Of a stretch of DNA of 64,000 nt, positions 17,343 to 28,100 are shown piece after piece. The notes under the pieces are model-generated. The model was not told where the DNA came from and did no database searches. It worked only from the letters and a program-made list of their open reading frames with translations. Numbering within the stretch: the first letter of the stretch is position 1; the number at the start of each line of letters is the position of its first letter. This stretch comes from Sphingobium sp. TKS (lineage in GTDB: Bacteria; Pseudomonadota; Alphaproteobacteria; Sphingomonadales; Sphingomonadaceae): assembly GCF_001563265.1 (NCBI RefSeq), contig NZ_CP005083.1, forward strand, positions 2,049,001 to 2,113,000, in the 5' to 3' direction. A program made the position numbers and the translations under genes.

Positions 17343-18071
17343 ATGACGGATATTGCACTCGTTACCGGTGGCACGCGCGGGATCGGCGCGGCCATTGCCC
17401 GCTCGTTGAAGTCGGAGGGCCGCGAGGTAGCCGCCATCTACCATGGCGATGACGACGCTGCCGCCGAGTTCAGGCACGACACCGGGATCCCGGTGTTCAA
17501 ATGGGACGTCGCCGACGAGACCGCCTGTCGCCAAGGCGTCGCCCTCGTCGAAAAACAGCTCGGACCCGTGTCCGTTCTTGTCAACAATGCAGGCATCGCC
17601 CGAGACGGATTATTCCACAAGATGAGTTGGGACCAGTGGCGCGCGGTGCTGGCGACCAATCTCGACTCGATGTTCACGATGACCCGCGCGATCATTGAGG
17701 GCATGCGCGAGCGACGCTTCGGCCGGATCATCAACATCTCATCGATCAATGGTCAGAAGGGCCAGGTCGGGCAGGTCAACTATTCCGCGGCCAAAGCCGG
17801 TGTGATCGGCTTCACCAAAGCACTCGCCCAGGAAAATGCCTCGCGGAACATCACCGTCAATGCCGTCTGCCCCGGCTATATCGACACGGATATGGTCGCG
17901 GCGGTCAAGGAGGAGGTGCGCGACGGAATCATCGCCAGCATTCCGGTGGGCCGTCTCGGCGAGCCCGACGAAATCGCGCAGGCCGTATCCTATCTTGCTT
18001 CGCCAAAAGCAGCGTTCTGCACGGGTTCGGTGCTCACCATCAACGGAGGTCAATATATCGCCACTGGCTGA
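17343..18071 (+). CDS. phaB: Second acetoacetyl-CoA reductase
   Basis: A 242-residue SDR closely similar to the first PhaB: TGGTRGIG (8-15), NNAGIARDGLFHKM, EGMRERRFGRIINISS, YSAAKAG and an ending GSVLTINGGQYI. It is separated from the first copy by phaA and tetR, and followed by phasin after 108 bp. Two reductases in one locus may be for different redox cofactors or conditions; the divergent TetR suggests separate regulation of this copy. Confidence 0.9.
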   Translation: MTDIALVTGGTRGIGAAIARSLKSEGREVAAIYHGDDDAAAEFRHDTGIPVFKWDVADETACRQGVALVEKQLGPVSVLVNNAGIARDGLFHKMSWDQWRAVLATNLDSMFTMTRAIIEGMRERRFGRIINISSINGQKGQVGQVNYSAAKAGVIGFTKALAQENASRNITVNAVCPGYIDTDMVAAVKEEVRDGIIASIPVGRLGEPDEIAQAVSYLASPKAAFCTGSVLTINGGQYIATG

Positions 18072-18179
18072 ACCTTCCCGCGGGTTCGCGCCATTCCTAC
18101 GGGCATTCCCTCATATCGCGGCGCAGCATTGTAAAGGATGCTGTTCGTCCCCCAAGCCTTATTTCGAAAGGACCGATTC

Positions 18180-18608
18180 ATGAGCTATCCCCTCGACCAG
18201 ATCACTGCCCTTGCCAGGGCCAATGGCGAGCTAGCGCTCAAATTCGCCGAGATTGCCCGGGCCGGCGGCGAGGAATGCGCGCAGATCGGCAGCAAGGCAG
18301 CCGCCCTCTTCGTCGATCAGCTGAAGGAGCTGAAGCCCGGAACGGTCCCCAGCTTGAAGAGCGAAGCGGTCACCAGCATGTTCAACGAGGCGGAAAAGAG
18401 CCGCGAGGTGGCGGCAACCAAGTTCAAGGCTGCGATCGACGAGTGGCAGGGTAGCTGGAAGGACCTGCTCTCGCAGGCAACCAACCAGCAGCAACTGACC
18501 GATACCCTCCAGGCGTGGTTCCGGCCACTGGCCAAGACAGCGGCGACCGAGCCCGCGAAGCCCAGCGAGCCGGCGCGCTCGCCCGCAAAGGTCCCTCAAG
18601 CGGCCTGA
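18180..18608 (+). CDS. Phasin-family PHA granule protein
   Basis: A 142-residue helical protein, with the amphipathic pattern of phasins (about 10-115, containing FAEIARAGGEECAQIG) and a Pro/Ala/Lys-rich tail (PAKPSEPARSPAK) like those that bind nucleoid or act as linkers. Phasins coat PHB granules and control their number. The ATG at 18180 has GAAAGGA upstream. It sits last in the PHB locus. Confidence 0.82.
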   Translation: MSYPLDQITALARANGELALKFAEIARAGGEECAQIGSKAAALFVDQLKELKPGTVPSLKSEAVTSMFNEAEKSREVAATKFKAAIDEWQGSWKDLLSQATNQQQLTDTLQAWFRPLAKTAATEPAKPSEPARSPAKVPQAA

Positions 18609-18612
18609 GCCC

Positions 18613-18623
18613 TCACGTAAGAC
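18613..18623. promoter_or_regulatory. TCACGTAAGAC motif upstream of the exporter operon
   Basis: The site is 73 bp before the NodT start at 18696 and resembles the motif before lptB in gene direction (CTACGTAAAGAC). Confidence 0.2.
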
Positions 18624-18695
18624 ATGAACCGGCTTCCGCCCGCTCTTGGGCGGGAGCCGGTGCTCTTGAATCGAAGCGGGGACCGGCGAAGCAAC

Positions 18696-20162
18696 ATGGC
18701 GGATCTGACGATCACAAGGATCGCGCGGCGTGGCGGCGTCTTCACGCCCGTTCTCGCGGCCCTGCCGATGCTTCTGGCCGGCTGCTCGTTCGCCCCTGCG
18801 CATGTCCGCCCGCCGCAGCCCGTGCCGCAGGCCTATGCCGCCGCGCCCGCCGCCGGGCTCTCCGTCGCCCAGGTCGGCTGGTACGATTTCTTCCGCGAGG
18901 AACAGCTGCGCGCGCTCATCGCGGCAGCGCTCGATAACAACCGCGACATCCGGGTCGCTTCCGGACGCGTCGCCGAGGCTCGGGCGGCATGGCGGATCCA
19001 GGGGTCGGCGCTCTATCCGGAGCTGGACGCGGTCGCGACCGGAACGCGGGGACGAACCCCGGCCGATCTGTCGGGGTTCGGGCAGGCGGTCACGGGAAAC
19101 CAGATCTACGCCCAGCTGAGCGCCGGTTGGGAAATCGACTTCTGGGGCCGCCTGCGCAATCTCAACGAGGCGGCGCGGGCGCAATATCTGGCGACGGAAG
19201 AGGCGCGACGCGCGGTCGCCACCGACCTCGTCGCCCAGGTTGCCAACGGCTATCTTCTCGAGCGCGAATATGAGGAGCGCGCCGAACTGGCGGTCCGGAC
19301 GATCAAGACCCGCGAGGACGCGCTCCGAATCATGCGACGGCGCTACGAGGTCGGGTCAGGTTCGAAGCTCGAGATGACGCAGGCGCAGACCCTGCTGGCG
19401 CAGGCCCAGGCGGCGCTGCAGGCGCTCGATCAGGATCGCGCGGTCAACCGCAACGCCCTGGCGCTGCTGGTCGGGCGGCCCGTCGACATCCCGCCCGGGC
19501 CGCTCCGCCTCGCGGAAGCCGCGCCCGAGGTGGCGCTGCCCACGGGCCTGCCGTCGGCGCTTCTCACCAATCGACCCGACATCGTGGCGGCCGAATATTC
19601 CCTGCGCGCAGCCGAAGCGAATATCGGCGCCGCGCGCGCCGCTTTCTTTCCCAATATCAGCCTGACAGGCGCCTTCGGCACCGCGAGCAGCGACCTGGAC
19701 GGCTTGTTCAAGGATGGAAGCCTGTCCTGGAATTTCACGCCGACCTTGAGCCTCCCCTTGTTCAATGCCGGACGCCTCAAGGGTAACCTCGACGTGGCCA
19801 AAGCCCGTCAGGTGATCGCCGTCGCAGATTATGAGCGGACGGTGCAGGCAGCATTTCGTGACGTCTCCGACGCACTCGTCCGGCGCCGGCAACTCGGCCT
19901 CCAGATCGAGACGACGCGGACCATGCTTGCGGCGTTGCGCGAACGCGCGCGGCTCGCGCAGCTGCGCTTCGACAACGGCCGCTCGGCCTATCTCGAGGTT
20001 CTCGACGCGCAGCGCGACCTGTTCGACACCGAGCAGGCGCTGGTCGAGCTTCGGCGGGCCCATCTCGCGAGCGCCGTCGCCCTCTATGCGGCGCTGGGCG
20101 GCGGCTTCGTCCAGAACCCTGCCTTCGACATCAACGCAGCTCCCGGGAATCGAGCACAATGA
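18696..20162 (+). CDS. NodT-family outer-membrane efflux lipoprotein
   Basis: A TolC-like channel of 488 residues. A signal peptide ends in the lipobox MLLAGC (about residues 24-29). Two outer-membrane efflux repeats follow, with the NodT-type GWEIDFWGRLRN and RPDIVAAEYSLRAAEANIGAARAAFFPNISL. The start at ATG 18696 puts the signal peptide at the N-terminus; the frame is open upstream. It overlaps the HlyD-type gene by ATGA. It provides the outer-membrane exit for the exporter encoded downstream. Confidence 0.93.
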   Translation: MADLTITRIARRGGVFTPVLAALPMLLAGCSFAPAHVRPPQPVPQAYAAAPAAGLSVAQVGWYDFFREEQLRALIAAALDNNRDIRVASGRVAEARAAWRIQGSALYPELDAVATGTRGRTPADLSGFGQAVTGNQIYAQLSAGWEIDFWGRLRNLNEAARAQYLATEEARRAVATDLVAQVANGYLLEREYEERAELAVRTIKTREDALRIMRRRYEVGSGSKLEMTQAQTLLAQAQAALQALDQDRAVNRNALALLVGRPVDIPPGPLRLAEAAPEVALPTGLPSALLTNRPDIVAAEYSLRAAEANIGAARAAFFPNISLTGAFGTASSDLDGLFKDGSLSWNFTPTLSLPLFNAGRLKGNLDVAKARQVIAVADYERTVQAAFRDVSDALVRRRQLGLQIETTRTMLAALRERARLAQLRFDNGRSAYLEVLDAQRDLFDTEQALVELRRAHLASAVALYAALGGGFVQNPAFDINAAPGNRAQ

Positions 20163-21232
20163 CGACCCCTCAGAAGAAATGGATCATAAGGGGCGGCATC
20201 GCCGCGACGGCTGTTGCGGTCGGCCTCATCCTGTGGCTGCTGCTCAGGCCCGCCGATCTTCCGGAGGGCATTGTCGGGGGCAACGGACGGATCGAGGCGA
20301 TCGAGATCGACGTGTCGGCCAAGACCCCGGGACGCATCCGCGACATCGTCGCCGATGAGGGCGACTTCGTGAAGGCAGGCCAGGTCGTCGCGCATATGGA
20401 CGTCGACGTCCTCAACGCCCAGCGCTCCGAGGCTCAGGCTCAACTCGCCCAGGCTCTCAATGCCATCCAGATCGCGCAGAGCCAGGTGGCGCAGCGCCAG
20501 AGCGAACGCGCGGCGGCGCTTGCCGCCGTCCGGCAGCGCGAGGCCGAACTCAACGCCGCCCGCAAGCGGCTCGCCCGCTCGGAAACGTTGGCGCGCGAGG
20601 GGGCGACCGCGGTTCAGGAACGCGACGACGATCAGGCGCAGGTCGAGGGCGCGACGGCGGCGGTCGAGGCGGCGCGCGCGCAGATGGCGGCGGTCGACGC
20701 GGCCATCGGCACCGCGCGCAGCCAGGTGATCGGCGCGCGGTCGAACGTCGACGCCGCGCGCGCGACGATCGAACGGATCGAGGCGGATATCCGCGACAGC
20801 GACCTGCGCGCGCCAGTGGCTGGGCGTGTTCAGTATCGCGTGGCTCAACCAGGCGAGGTCGTCGCGGGCGGCGGGCGGGTGCTCAATCTCGTCAACCTCG
20901 GCGACGTGTACATGACCTTCTTCCTGCCCGAGACGGTGGCGGGGCGCGTGGCGCTGGGAAGCGAGGTCCGGATCGTGCTCGATGCCGCGCCCGATTACGT
21001 CGTACCGGCCAGGGTCTCGTTCGTGGCCGATGTCGCCCAGTTCACGCCCAAGACGGTCGAGACGGCCAGCGAGCGGCAGAAGCTGATGTTCCGCGTCAAG
21101 GCGCGGATCGATCCCGCCTTGCTCGAACGCCACATCACCCAGGTCAAGACCGGGCTCCCCGGCATGGCCTATGTCCGGACCGACCGCGAGGCGCAATGGC
21201 CGGCGAAGCTGACCGTCAACGTATCGCGATGA
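20159..21232 (+). CDS. HlyD-family membrane fusion protein
   Basis: A periplasmic adaptor of 357 residues with an N-terminal transmembrane anchor (about 9-29), a biotinyl-lipoyl half ([29 protein letters not shown]), a long coiled-coil hairpin (about 84-205) and the second lipoyl half ([20 protein letters not shown]). It resembles YhiI/YbhG-type adaptors that work with ABC-2 exporters. It is coupled by 4-base overlaps to NodT before it and the ABC ATPase after it. Confidence 0.93.
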   Translation: MTTPQKKWIIRGGIAATAVAVGLILWLLLRPADLPEGIVGGNGRIEAIEIDVSAKTPGRIRDIVADEGDFVKAGQVVAHMDVDVLNAQRSEAQAQLAQALNAIQIAQSQVAQRQSERAAALAAVRQREAELNAARKRLARSETLAREGATAVQERDDDQAQVEGATAAVEAARAQMAAVDAAIGTARSQVIGARSNVDAARATIERIEADIRDSDLRAPVAGRVQYRVAQPGEVVAGGGRVLNLVNLGDVYMTFFLPETVAGRVALGSEVRIVLDAAPDYVVPARVSFVADVAQFTPKTVETASERQKLMFRVKARIDPALLERHITQVKTGLPGMAYVRTDREAQWPAKLTVNVSR

Positions 21233-24000
21233 CTGCGAGCGGCACGACGGAGAGCGCCTCGCCGGAACCGGCGGCGCGCCTTTCCGGGGTCGGCATCCAT
21301 TATGGCAAGACGCTGGCGCTCGACGACGTCGACCTGGAGATCCCGGCCGGGCGCATGGTCGCCTTGATCGGCCCCGACGGGGTCGGCAAGTCCACGCTGT
21401 TCTCGCTCGTCGCGGGCGCCCGGGTCATCCAGAAGGGGCGGGTCGAGGTGCTGGGCGGCGACATGAGCGACAGGGGGCACCGCGAGCTGGTGTGCCCGCG
21501 GATCGCCTACATGCCGCAGGGACTCGGCAAGAATCTCTATCCCACCTTGTCGATAGCCGAGAATCTGGAGTTCTTCGGCCGTCTCTTCGGCCAGGACGCG
21601 GACGAGCGCGACCGGCGGATCGCCGATCTTCTCGATAGCACCGGACTTGCCGAGTTTCGCGATCGTCCCGCCGGCAAGCTGTCGGGCGGCATGAAGCAGA
21701 AGCTGGGGCTGTGCTGCGCGCTGATTCACGATCCTGATTTCCTGCTGCTCGACGAGCCGACCACGGGCGTCGATCCGCTCTCACGCGCGCAGTTCTGGGA
21801 CCTGATCGATCGCATCCGCGCCGGACGGCCCGGCATGAGCGTGCTGGTCGCCACCGCCTATATGGAGGAGGCCGCGCGGTTCGACTGGCTGGTGGCGATG
21901 GACGCGGGACGGATCCTCGCGACGGGAACGGCGCAGCAGTTTTACGAGCGGACCAATACCACGACGCTGGAGCAGGCCTTCATTGCGCTGCTGCCCGAGG
22001 AGCGTCGACGCGGTCACAAGGCCGTGACGATCCCGCCGCGCAGCGACGGACGCGAGGCCGAGATCGCCATCGAGGCCAAGGGACTGACCATGCGCTTCGG
22101 CGAATTCACCGCGGTCGATCATGTCGACTTTCGGATCGAGCGGGGCGAGATCTTCGGCTTCCTCGGCTCCAACGGCTGCGGCAAGTCGACGACGATGAAG
22201 ATGCTGACCGGCCTGCTCAAGGCGAGCGAGGGTCAGGCGTGGCTGTTCGGGCGCGAGGTCGAGAATGACGACATGGCGACCCGCCGGCGCGTCGGCTACA
22301 TGTCCCAGGCCTTCTCGCTCTATTCCGAGCTCACCGTCCGGCAGAACCTCGAACTGCATGCGCAGCTTTTCCACGTCCCCGCCGCCCAAATTCCCGCGCG
22401 GATCGAGGAGATGGCCGGACGCTTCGGCCTGACCGAGATCATGGATGCGCTGCCGGACGCGCTCCCGCTCGGCCAGCGGCAGCGCCTGAGCCTCTCGGTC
22501 GCGATGATCCACAAGCCCGAGATGCTGATCCTCGACGAGCCGACCTCGGGCGTCGATCCGATCGCGCGCGACCAGTTCTGGCAAATGATGATCGACCTGT
22601 CCCGCAACGACAAGGTGACGATCTTCATCTCGACCCACTTCATGAACGAGGCCGAGCGCTGCGACCGCATCTCGCTGATGCACGCGGGCAAGGTGCTGGT
22701 CAGCGATACGCCGGCGGCGATCGTCGAGAAGCGCGGCAGCAAAAGCCTCGAGGACGCATTCATCAGCTATCTGGAGGACGCGGCGGGCATAGACGAAAGC
22801 GCAGAGACGGGAACGGCGGCCGCCGCACCGGCCGTCGAGACAAAGGACCAGCCCGCTTCGTCCTTCTCCCGCGCCTTCAGCCGCCGGCGCATGATGAGCT
22901 ACAGCCGGCGCGAGGCGCTGGAGCTTCGTCGCGATCCGATCCGCGCGACGCTCGCCCTTTTGGGGAGCGTGCTGCTCATGTTCATCATGGGGTACGGCAT
23001 CAGCATGGACGTGGAGGATCTGCCCTTCGCGATCCTCGACCGCGACGGAACCACAACGAGCCAGAACTATGCGCTCAACCTGGCCGGCTCGCGCTATTTC
23101 ATCGAACGCCCGCCGATCACCGATTACGCCCAGCTCGACAGGCGCATGCGCTCCGGCGAACTCAGTCTTGCGATCGAGATCCCGCCCAACTTCGCCCGCG
23201 ATCTGAGGCGTGGCGATCCTGTCCAGGTCGGCGTGTGGATCGACGGCGCGATGCCGCAGCGCGCCGAGACCGTGCAGGGCTATATCCAGGCGTTGCACGC
23301 TCAGTGGCTGAGCGAGACGGCGACGCAGGAACTGGGCGTTCGGCCATCGGCGGGCCTCATCACCATCGAGACCCGCTATCGCTATAATCCCGACGTCAAG
23401 AGCCTGGTGGCGATCGCACCTGCGGTCATTCCCGTCCTGCTGCTGCTGTTCCCCGCGATGCTGACGGCGCTCAGCGTCGTGCGGGAGAAGGAACTCGGCT
23501 CGATCATCAACTTCTATGTCACGCCGATAACGCGGATCGAATTCCTGCTCGGCAAGCAGCTTCCCTATGTCGCGCTCGCCATGCTGAACTATGTCCTTCT
23601 GGTGTTGCTGGCGGTGCTGGTGTTCCGCGTGCCGATCACCGGCAGCGTGCTGGCCATGACGGTGGGGGCCTTGCTCTACACGCTGTCCGCGACGGCGATC
23701 GGACTGCTCTTCTCGATCTTTATGCGCAGCCAGATCGCCGCGATGTTCGCCACGGCGATCGGCACCATCCTGCCGGCGGTGCAATTTTCCGGGCTGATCA
23801 ATCCGGTATCGTCGCTCGAGGGGGCCGGAGCATTCGTCGGCGCCATTTTCCCGACCACCCATTTCGTCACCATCTGCCGTGGCGTCTTCTCCAAGGGCCT
23901 GGGTTTCGGCGATCTCGTCCGGCCGCTTCTCGCACTGGCCGTGGCGGTGCCGGTGCTGTTGGCGCTGTCGGTCGCGCTTCTCAAAAAGCAGGAGAGCTGA
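21229..24000 (+). CDS. RbbA-type ABC exporter: two ATPase domains fused to an ABC-2 permease
   Basis: A 923-residue fusion. The first nucleotide-binding domain (about 15-260) has Walker [11 protein letters not shown], signature LSGGM and [12 protein letters not shown]. The second (about 280-505) has GSNGCGKST and [12 protein letters not shown]; its signature is degenerate (LPLGQRQRL), suggesting unequal ATP sites. An ABC-2 membrane domain follows (about 560-920), with a large periplasmic loop after the first helix. GPDGVGKS is typical of RbbA/YhiH proteins. The ATG at 21229 overlaps the HlyD stop. It forms the pump with the separate permease downstream; the substrate is probably an amphiphilic drug or lipid. 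Confidence 0.92.
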   Translation: MTASGTTESASPEPAARLSGVGIHYGKTLALDDVDLEIPAGRMVALIGPDGVGKSTLFSLVAGARVIQKGRVEVLGGDMSDRGHRELVCPRIAYMPQGLGKNLYPTLSIAENLEFFGRLFGQDADERDRRIADLLDSTGLAEFRDRPAGKLSGGMKQKLGLCCALIHDPDFLLLDEPTTGVDPLSRAQFWDLIDRIRAGRPGMSVLVATAYMEEAARFDWLVAMDAGRILATGTAQQFYERTNTTTLEQAFIALLPEERRRGHKAVTIPPRSDGREAEIAIEAKGLTMRFGEFTAVDHVDFRIERGEIFGFLGSNGCGKSTTMKMLTGLLKASEGQAWLFGREVENDDMATRRRVGYMSQAFSLYSELTVRQNLELHAQLFHVPAAQIPARIEEMAGRFGLTEIMDALPDALPLGQRQRLSLSVAMIHKPEMLILDEPTSGVDPIARDQFWQMMIDLSRNDKVTIFISTHFMNEAERCDRISLMHAGKVLVSDTPAAIVEKRGSKSLEDAFISYLEDAAGIDESAETGTAAAAPAVETKDQPASSFSRAFSRRRMMSYSRREALELRRDPIRATLALLGSVLLMFIMGYGISMDVEDLPFAILDRDGTTTSQNYALNLAGSRYFIERPPITDYAQLDRRMRSGELSLAIEIPPNFARDLRRGDPVQVGVWIDGAMPQRAETVQGYIQALHAQWLSETATQELGVRPSAGLITIETRYRYNPDVKSLVAIAPAVIPVLLLLFPAMLTALSVVREKELGSIINFYVTPITRIEFLLGKQLPYVALAMLNYVLLVLLAVLVFRVPITGSVLAMTVGALLYTLSATAIGLLFSIFMRSQIAAMFATAIGTILPAVQFSGLINPVSSLEGAGAFVGAIFPTTHFVTICRGVFSKGLGFGDLVRPLLALAVAVPVLLALSVALLKKQES

Positions 24001-24001
24001 G

Positions 24002-25126
24002 ATGCGGCAGGCAGCCAATATCCTCCGCCTCGGGATCAAGGAACTGCGCAGCCTGTGGCGCGATCCGATGATGCTGGTGCTGATTGTCTACGCCTTCTCG
24101 CTCGGCATCTATGTGGCAGCCTCCGCCATGCCCGAGACCTTGCACAAGGCGCCGATCGCGATCGTCGACGAGGACCAGTCGCCGCTGTCGAACCGGATCA
24201 CCGGGGCCTTTTATCCGCCGCACTTCACGCCGCCAGCGTTGATCTCGCTGGGCGAGGTCGATCCGGCCATGGACGCCGGGCGCTACACCTTCGCGCTCGA
24301 TCTGCCGCCCGATTTCCAGCGCGATGTCCTCGCCGGCCGTCAGCCGACCGTCCAGCTCAACATCGACGCCACGCGGATGAGCCAGGCCTTCACCGGGGGG
24401 GGGTATATCCAGCAGATCGTCCAGGGCGAGGTGTCCGAATTCATGCAGGGGACCCGCGCCACGGCCGCGCCGCCCGCCGACCTCGCGCTGCGCGCCCGCT
24501 TCAATCCGACGCTGGCGCAGAGCTGGTTCGGATCGGTGATGGAGATCATCAACAACGTCACCATGCTCTCGATCGTGCTGACCGGCGCGGCGCTGATCCG
24601 CGAGCGCGAGCACGGCACAATCGAGCATCTGCTGGTAATGCCCGTCACACCGTTCGAGATCATGGCGAGCAAGGTCTGGGCGATGGGGCTCGTTGTCCTG
24701 CTCGCCTGCGCCTTCGCGTTGCTCGTGGTGGTCGAGGGGATATTGAAGGTGCCGATCGAGGGATCGATTGCGCTGTTCCTGGCCGGCGCCGCGCTACACC
24801 TGTTCGCGACCACGTCGATCGGCATCTTCATGGGCACGATCGCGCGTTCGATGCCGCAGTTCGGGCTACTGCTGATGCTCGTGTTGCTGCCGCTCCAGCT
24901 GCTTTCCGGGGGCATGACGCCGCGCGAGAGCATGCCCGAGATCGTGCAAACGGTGATGCTCGCCGCGCCGACGACGCATTTCGTCAAGCTGGCCCAGTCG
25001 ATCCTCTATCGCGGCGCCGGACTGGATGTCGTCTGGCCCCAATTCCTCGGGATCATCGCGATCGGTGCAATCTTCTTCCTGATTGCCCTTGGACGCTTTC
25101 GCAGGACGATTGGCATGATGGCGTGA
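24002..25126 (+). CDS. ABC-2 type permease (YhhJ-like)
   Basis: A 374-residue ABC-2 permease: first helix at about 24-41, a large extracytoplasmic domain to about 175, then five helices with the ABC-2 signature around LIREREHGTIEHLLVMPVTPFEI and LLSGGMTPRESMP. It starts 1 bp after the RbbA-type stop. With the permease half of that fusion it would make a heterodimeric membrane channel. It is the last gene of the NodT/HlyD/RbbA/YhhJ operon and converges on the giant kinase gene. Confidence 0.92.
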   Translation: MRQAANILRLGIKELRSLWRDPMMLVLIVYAFSLGIYVAASAMPETLHKAPIAIVDEDQSPLSNRITGAFYPPHFTPPALISLGEVDPAMDAGRYTFALDLPPDFQRDVLAGRQPTVQLNIDATRMSQAFTGGGYIQQIVQGEVSEFMQGTRATAAPPADLALRARFNPTLAQSWFGSVMEIINNVTMLSIVLTGAALIREREHGTIEHLLVMPVTPFEIMASKVWAMGLVVLLACAFALLVVVEGILKVPIEGSIALFLAGAALHLFATTSIGIFMGTIARSMPQFGLLLMLVLLPLQLLSGGMTPRESMPEIVQTVMLAAPTTHFVKLAQSILYRGAGLDVVWPQFLGIIAIGAIFFLIALGRFRRTIGMMA

Positions 25127-25174
25127 TCCAGGTCTCGCCACGACACGAGGGCTCGATCTCTGGTGACAATGGAG

Positions 25175-28100
25175 TCAATGCGCGGTCAGCACCAGACGGA
25201 CGAGTTCCGCAACCGAGGTCGCGCCCATTTTCTTCATGATCAGCGCGCGGTGACTTTCGACGGTGCGCTGGTTGATCCGAAGGCTGGCCGCTATTTCCTT
25301 GTTGACCTTGCCGGCAAGAATCAAGTCTAGCACCTGGCGCTGGCGCTTGGTCATGCTCGCGAGCGCTTGCGTAGCGCTGGCGCGCGATTCGGACTCTTCG
25401 GAGGCTATCCTTGCCCGCTCGAACGCCCGGTTGATCGTCGCGATCAGTTGAGCCGGGTCGACCGGCTTCTCGATGAAATCTATTGCCCCAGCCTTCATGG
25501 CCGTCACCGCCGTCGCTATGTCGCCTTTCCCGGTGATCATGCATATGGAGAGTCGGCTGTCGCGCCCCTTGAGATGTTCAAGAACCTCAAGGCCGCCCAT
25601 GCCGGGCATGTTGGCATCAAGGATCAGGCATCCCTGCATTCCGGGGCTGTCGGCCTTCAGAAGCGATTCGCCGTCGGAATAGGTTTCGACCTGATAACCC
25701 TTGATCTCCAAGAGCTCGCGAAGCGTGTCGCGTATGCCCCGGTCGTCATCCACGACGAACACCCTCAAGTCGGACGAGGCGGAAATCCGCTCAGGAGCGG
25801 CCGGCGATTGGGGCGACGCCGCGAGCAGTCGGGCGACCATTCCGGCCAGACGATCGCCCGTCACCGGCTTTGCGAGGTGGAACTCGCCGCGTCTCGTGAT
25901 CGCCTGGAGAGTGACCGTTGAAATGTCTCCGGTGAGCACGATTGCCGGCAGCTTTGCATTCAATGCCTTGCGAATATTGTCGATAGCTGCGAATCCGTCT
26001 GCGCCGTCGGGCAAGCTATAGTCCGCGATCAAAAGATCCGGCGCCTCCGCTACCTTATAGACTGCGTCCAGCGCCTCCTGCCCATCGGCCGCCAGCACCA
26101 CATGATGTCCAACGCCGCTGAGAAACATTCCGAGCATTTCCCGGACGGGAGCGTCATCCTCGATGACGAGAATTCTCCCCTTGCGCGAGGGTATCATGCC
26201 GCCATCCGCCCGCAGCTCCATTGTCCTGTGATCGGCGCTCCTGTCGGTCCCGATCGGCACCTTGATTTTGAATGCCGAGCCCTTGCCGACGCGCGAGCAG
26301 ACATCGATCGGGTGGTCCAGAAGCTCGCCCAGCCGGCGAACGATCGACAGCCCGAGCCCGAGCCCGGGGTTCGGGTCCGGTGTGGCCATACCGCCCGTTC
26401 GATGGAACTCGTTGAAGATCGTCGGTAGGTCTCCCTCAGGAATGCCCGCGCCCGTGTCCCAGACCTCGATGGATAGCCTGTCGCCATGGGCGCGGCAGCC
26501 AAGAAGAATCTTGCCGCGCCTTGTGTATTTGAAGGCGTTGGAGAGCAGATTGCGGAGCATTCGTTCAAGGAGGTGTTGGTCGCTTTTGACCAGTCTCTTA
26601 GATGGGATCACCCGCCATGCCACGCCCGCCGCCTCGGCGTGGACGGCGAATTCGCTCCGAAGCCGATCGAGAAGGTCATGGATGGGAAATGCATCCACTT
26701 GCGGGAGGATCGTACCCGCCTCGAGCTGGTTGTTGTCGAGCATCGAATCCAGCAGGCCGTTTAGCCCATCGAGGGTCTCGCCCGCTCTCTTCATCAGTTG
26801 CACCGTCTCCGGGTCGACAACCTTTTGCTCGATGATTCCACGCAGCAGCCGAAGCGTCTGCAATGGCTGACGCAAATCGTGGCTGGCCGCGGCGAGAAAG
26901 CGGGATTTCTCGAAATTGGCCTCTTCGGCCGCCTTCCGTGCATCGACGAGCGCCTGCTCGGCCTCGACACGCTCGGTGATGTCGTCGATGGCGACCAGAA
27001 CCCGCCGTTCGTCCGCCGGGCGGTTCTCGATCTCGCGCGCGCGCAGCATCAGGACCCGGCGGCCGCGGCCCTTCCGCTCGATCTCGATCTCATGGTCCTG
27101 TGCGATCTTGCCGGCGCGAATCTCGTCGATAAACCTATCCAGTCCCGGGACGCCCAGTTCGCCAGCACCCGATTGTCCTAAGGTGCGTCCGAGCGTGTCC
27201 TCGGCGGTTGCGGCAAAATATCGGTAAAAGGATGTGTTCGCCGAGACGATGCCCATGCTGCCATCGAGGACGACAAGGGGCTCTCGGATCGTATCGATTA
27301 TGCTCACGGCATAATTTCGGGCGTCGCGAATCTGCTCTTCCACGACCTTCATCTGGCTGACGTCGGAGAAAGTTATGATGATGCCGGCAACTTGATCGTC
27401 CTGCGTCCGGATCGGAAGGATCCGCCGGATGTACCAGGCGTCATTCTCTGCCTTGATCTCCCGCTGAACCGGCGAGAGATCGCGCAGGACGAGACCGGCG
27501 TCGTCAAGGAGCGTTGCATCGGTGCGCGGCAATGCGAGGTTGGCAAGCGGCCGCCCGACATCGGTGTCTATGATTCCAAAGAGCGTCTTTGCGCTCGGCG
27601 TGAAGAACCGGATGTTGAAATCCCGGTCAAGGAAGAGCGTGGCAATGTCCGTGCTGTTCAGGATGTTCTGCAGGTCGCTGGCGGTGCTGCGCTGCTTCTC
27701 CAGGGCTATCTGAAGCTGGCCGTTGACAGTCGTCAGCTCCTCGTTCAGCGATTGCAATTCCTCCTTCGAGGTCTGGAGTTCTTCGCTGGTCGCGTGAAAC
27801 TCCTCGTTGACCGACATCGCCTCTTCATTGTTCGCCCTCAGTTCCTCATTCGCATGCTCCAGTTCGCGGATCGTCTGTTCCAGCTCCTGGCGCGTGGTTG
27901 CGACGTCATTTTCAAGCTCGGCGATCCGCGCCGCATCCGACAGCGACCGCGGAGAGCGCCGCACTTTGGCCTTGTGCCCGGGTTCATCGAAAAAGCTGAC
28001 CAGGAGCAGTTCCTGGCCTTCCACATCGAGCGGTCTGACGGTAGCGGTCGCGAAAAACGTCTTGCCGTCGCGTCTGATTTCGGCACCCGTGGCGGTCACC

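Noticed and set aside
21781..24039. A 752-residue minus-strand open frame opposite the RbbA-type gene
   Set aside because: Composition of an antisense frame, no recognisable domain; the plus-strand ABC protein is certain.
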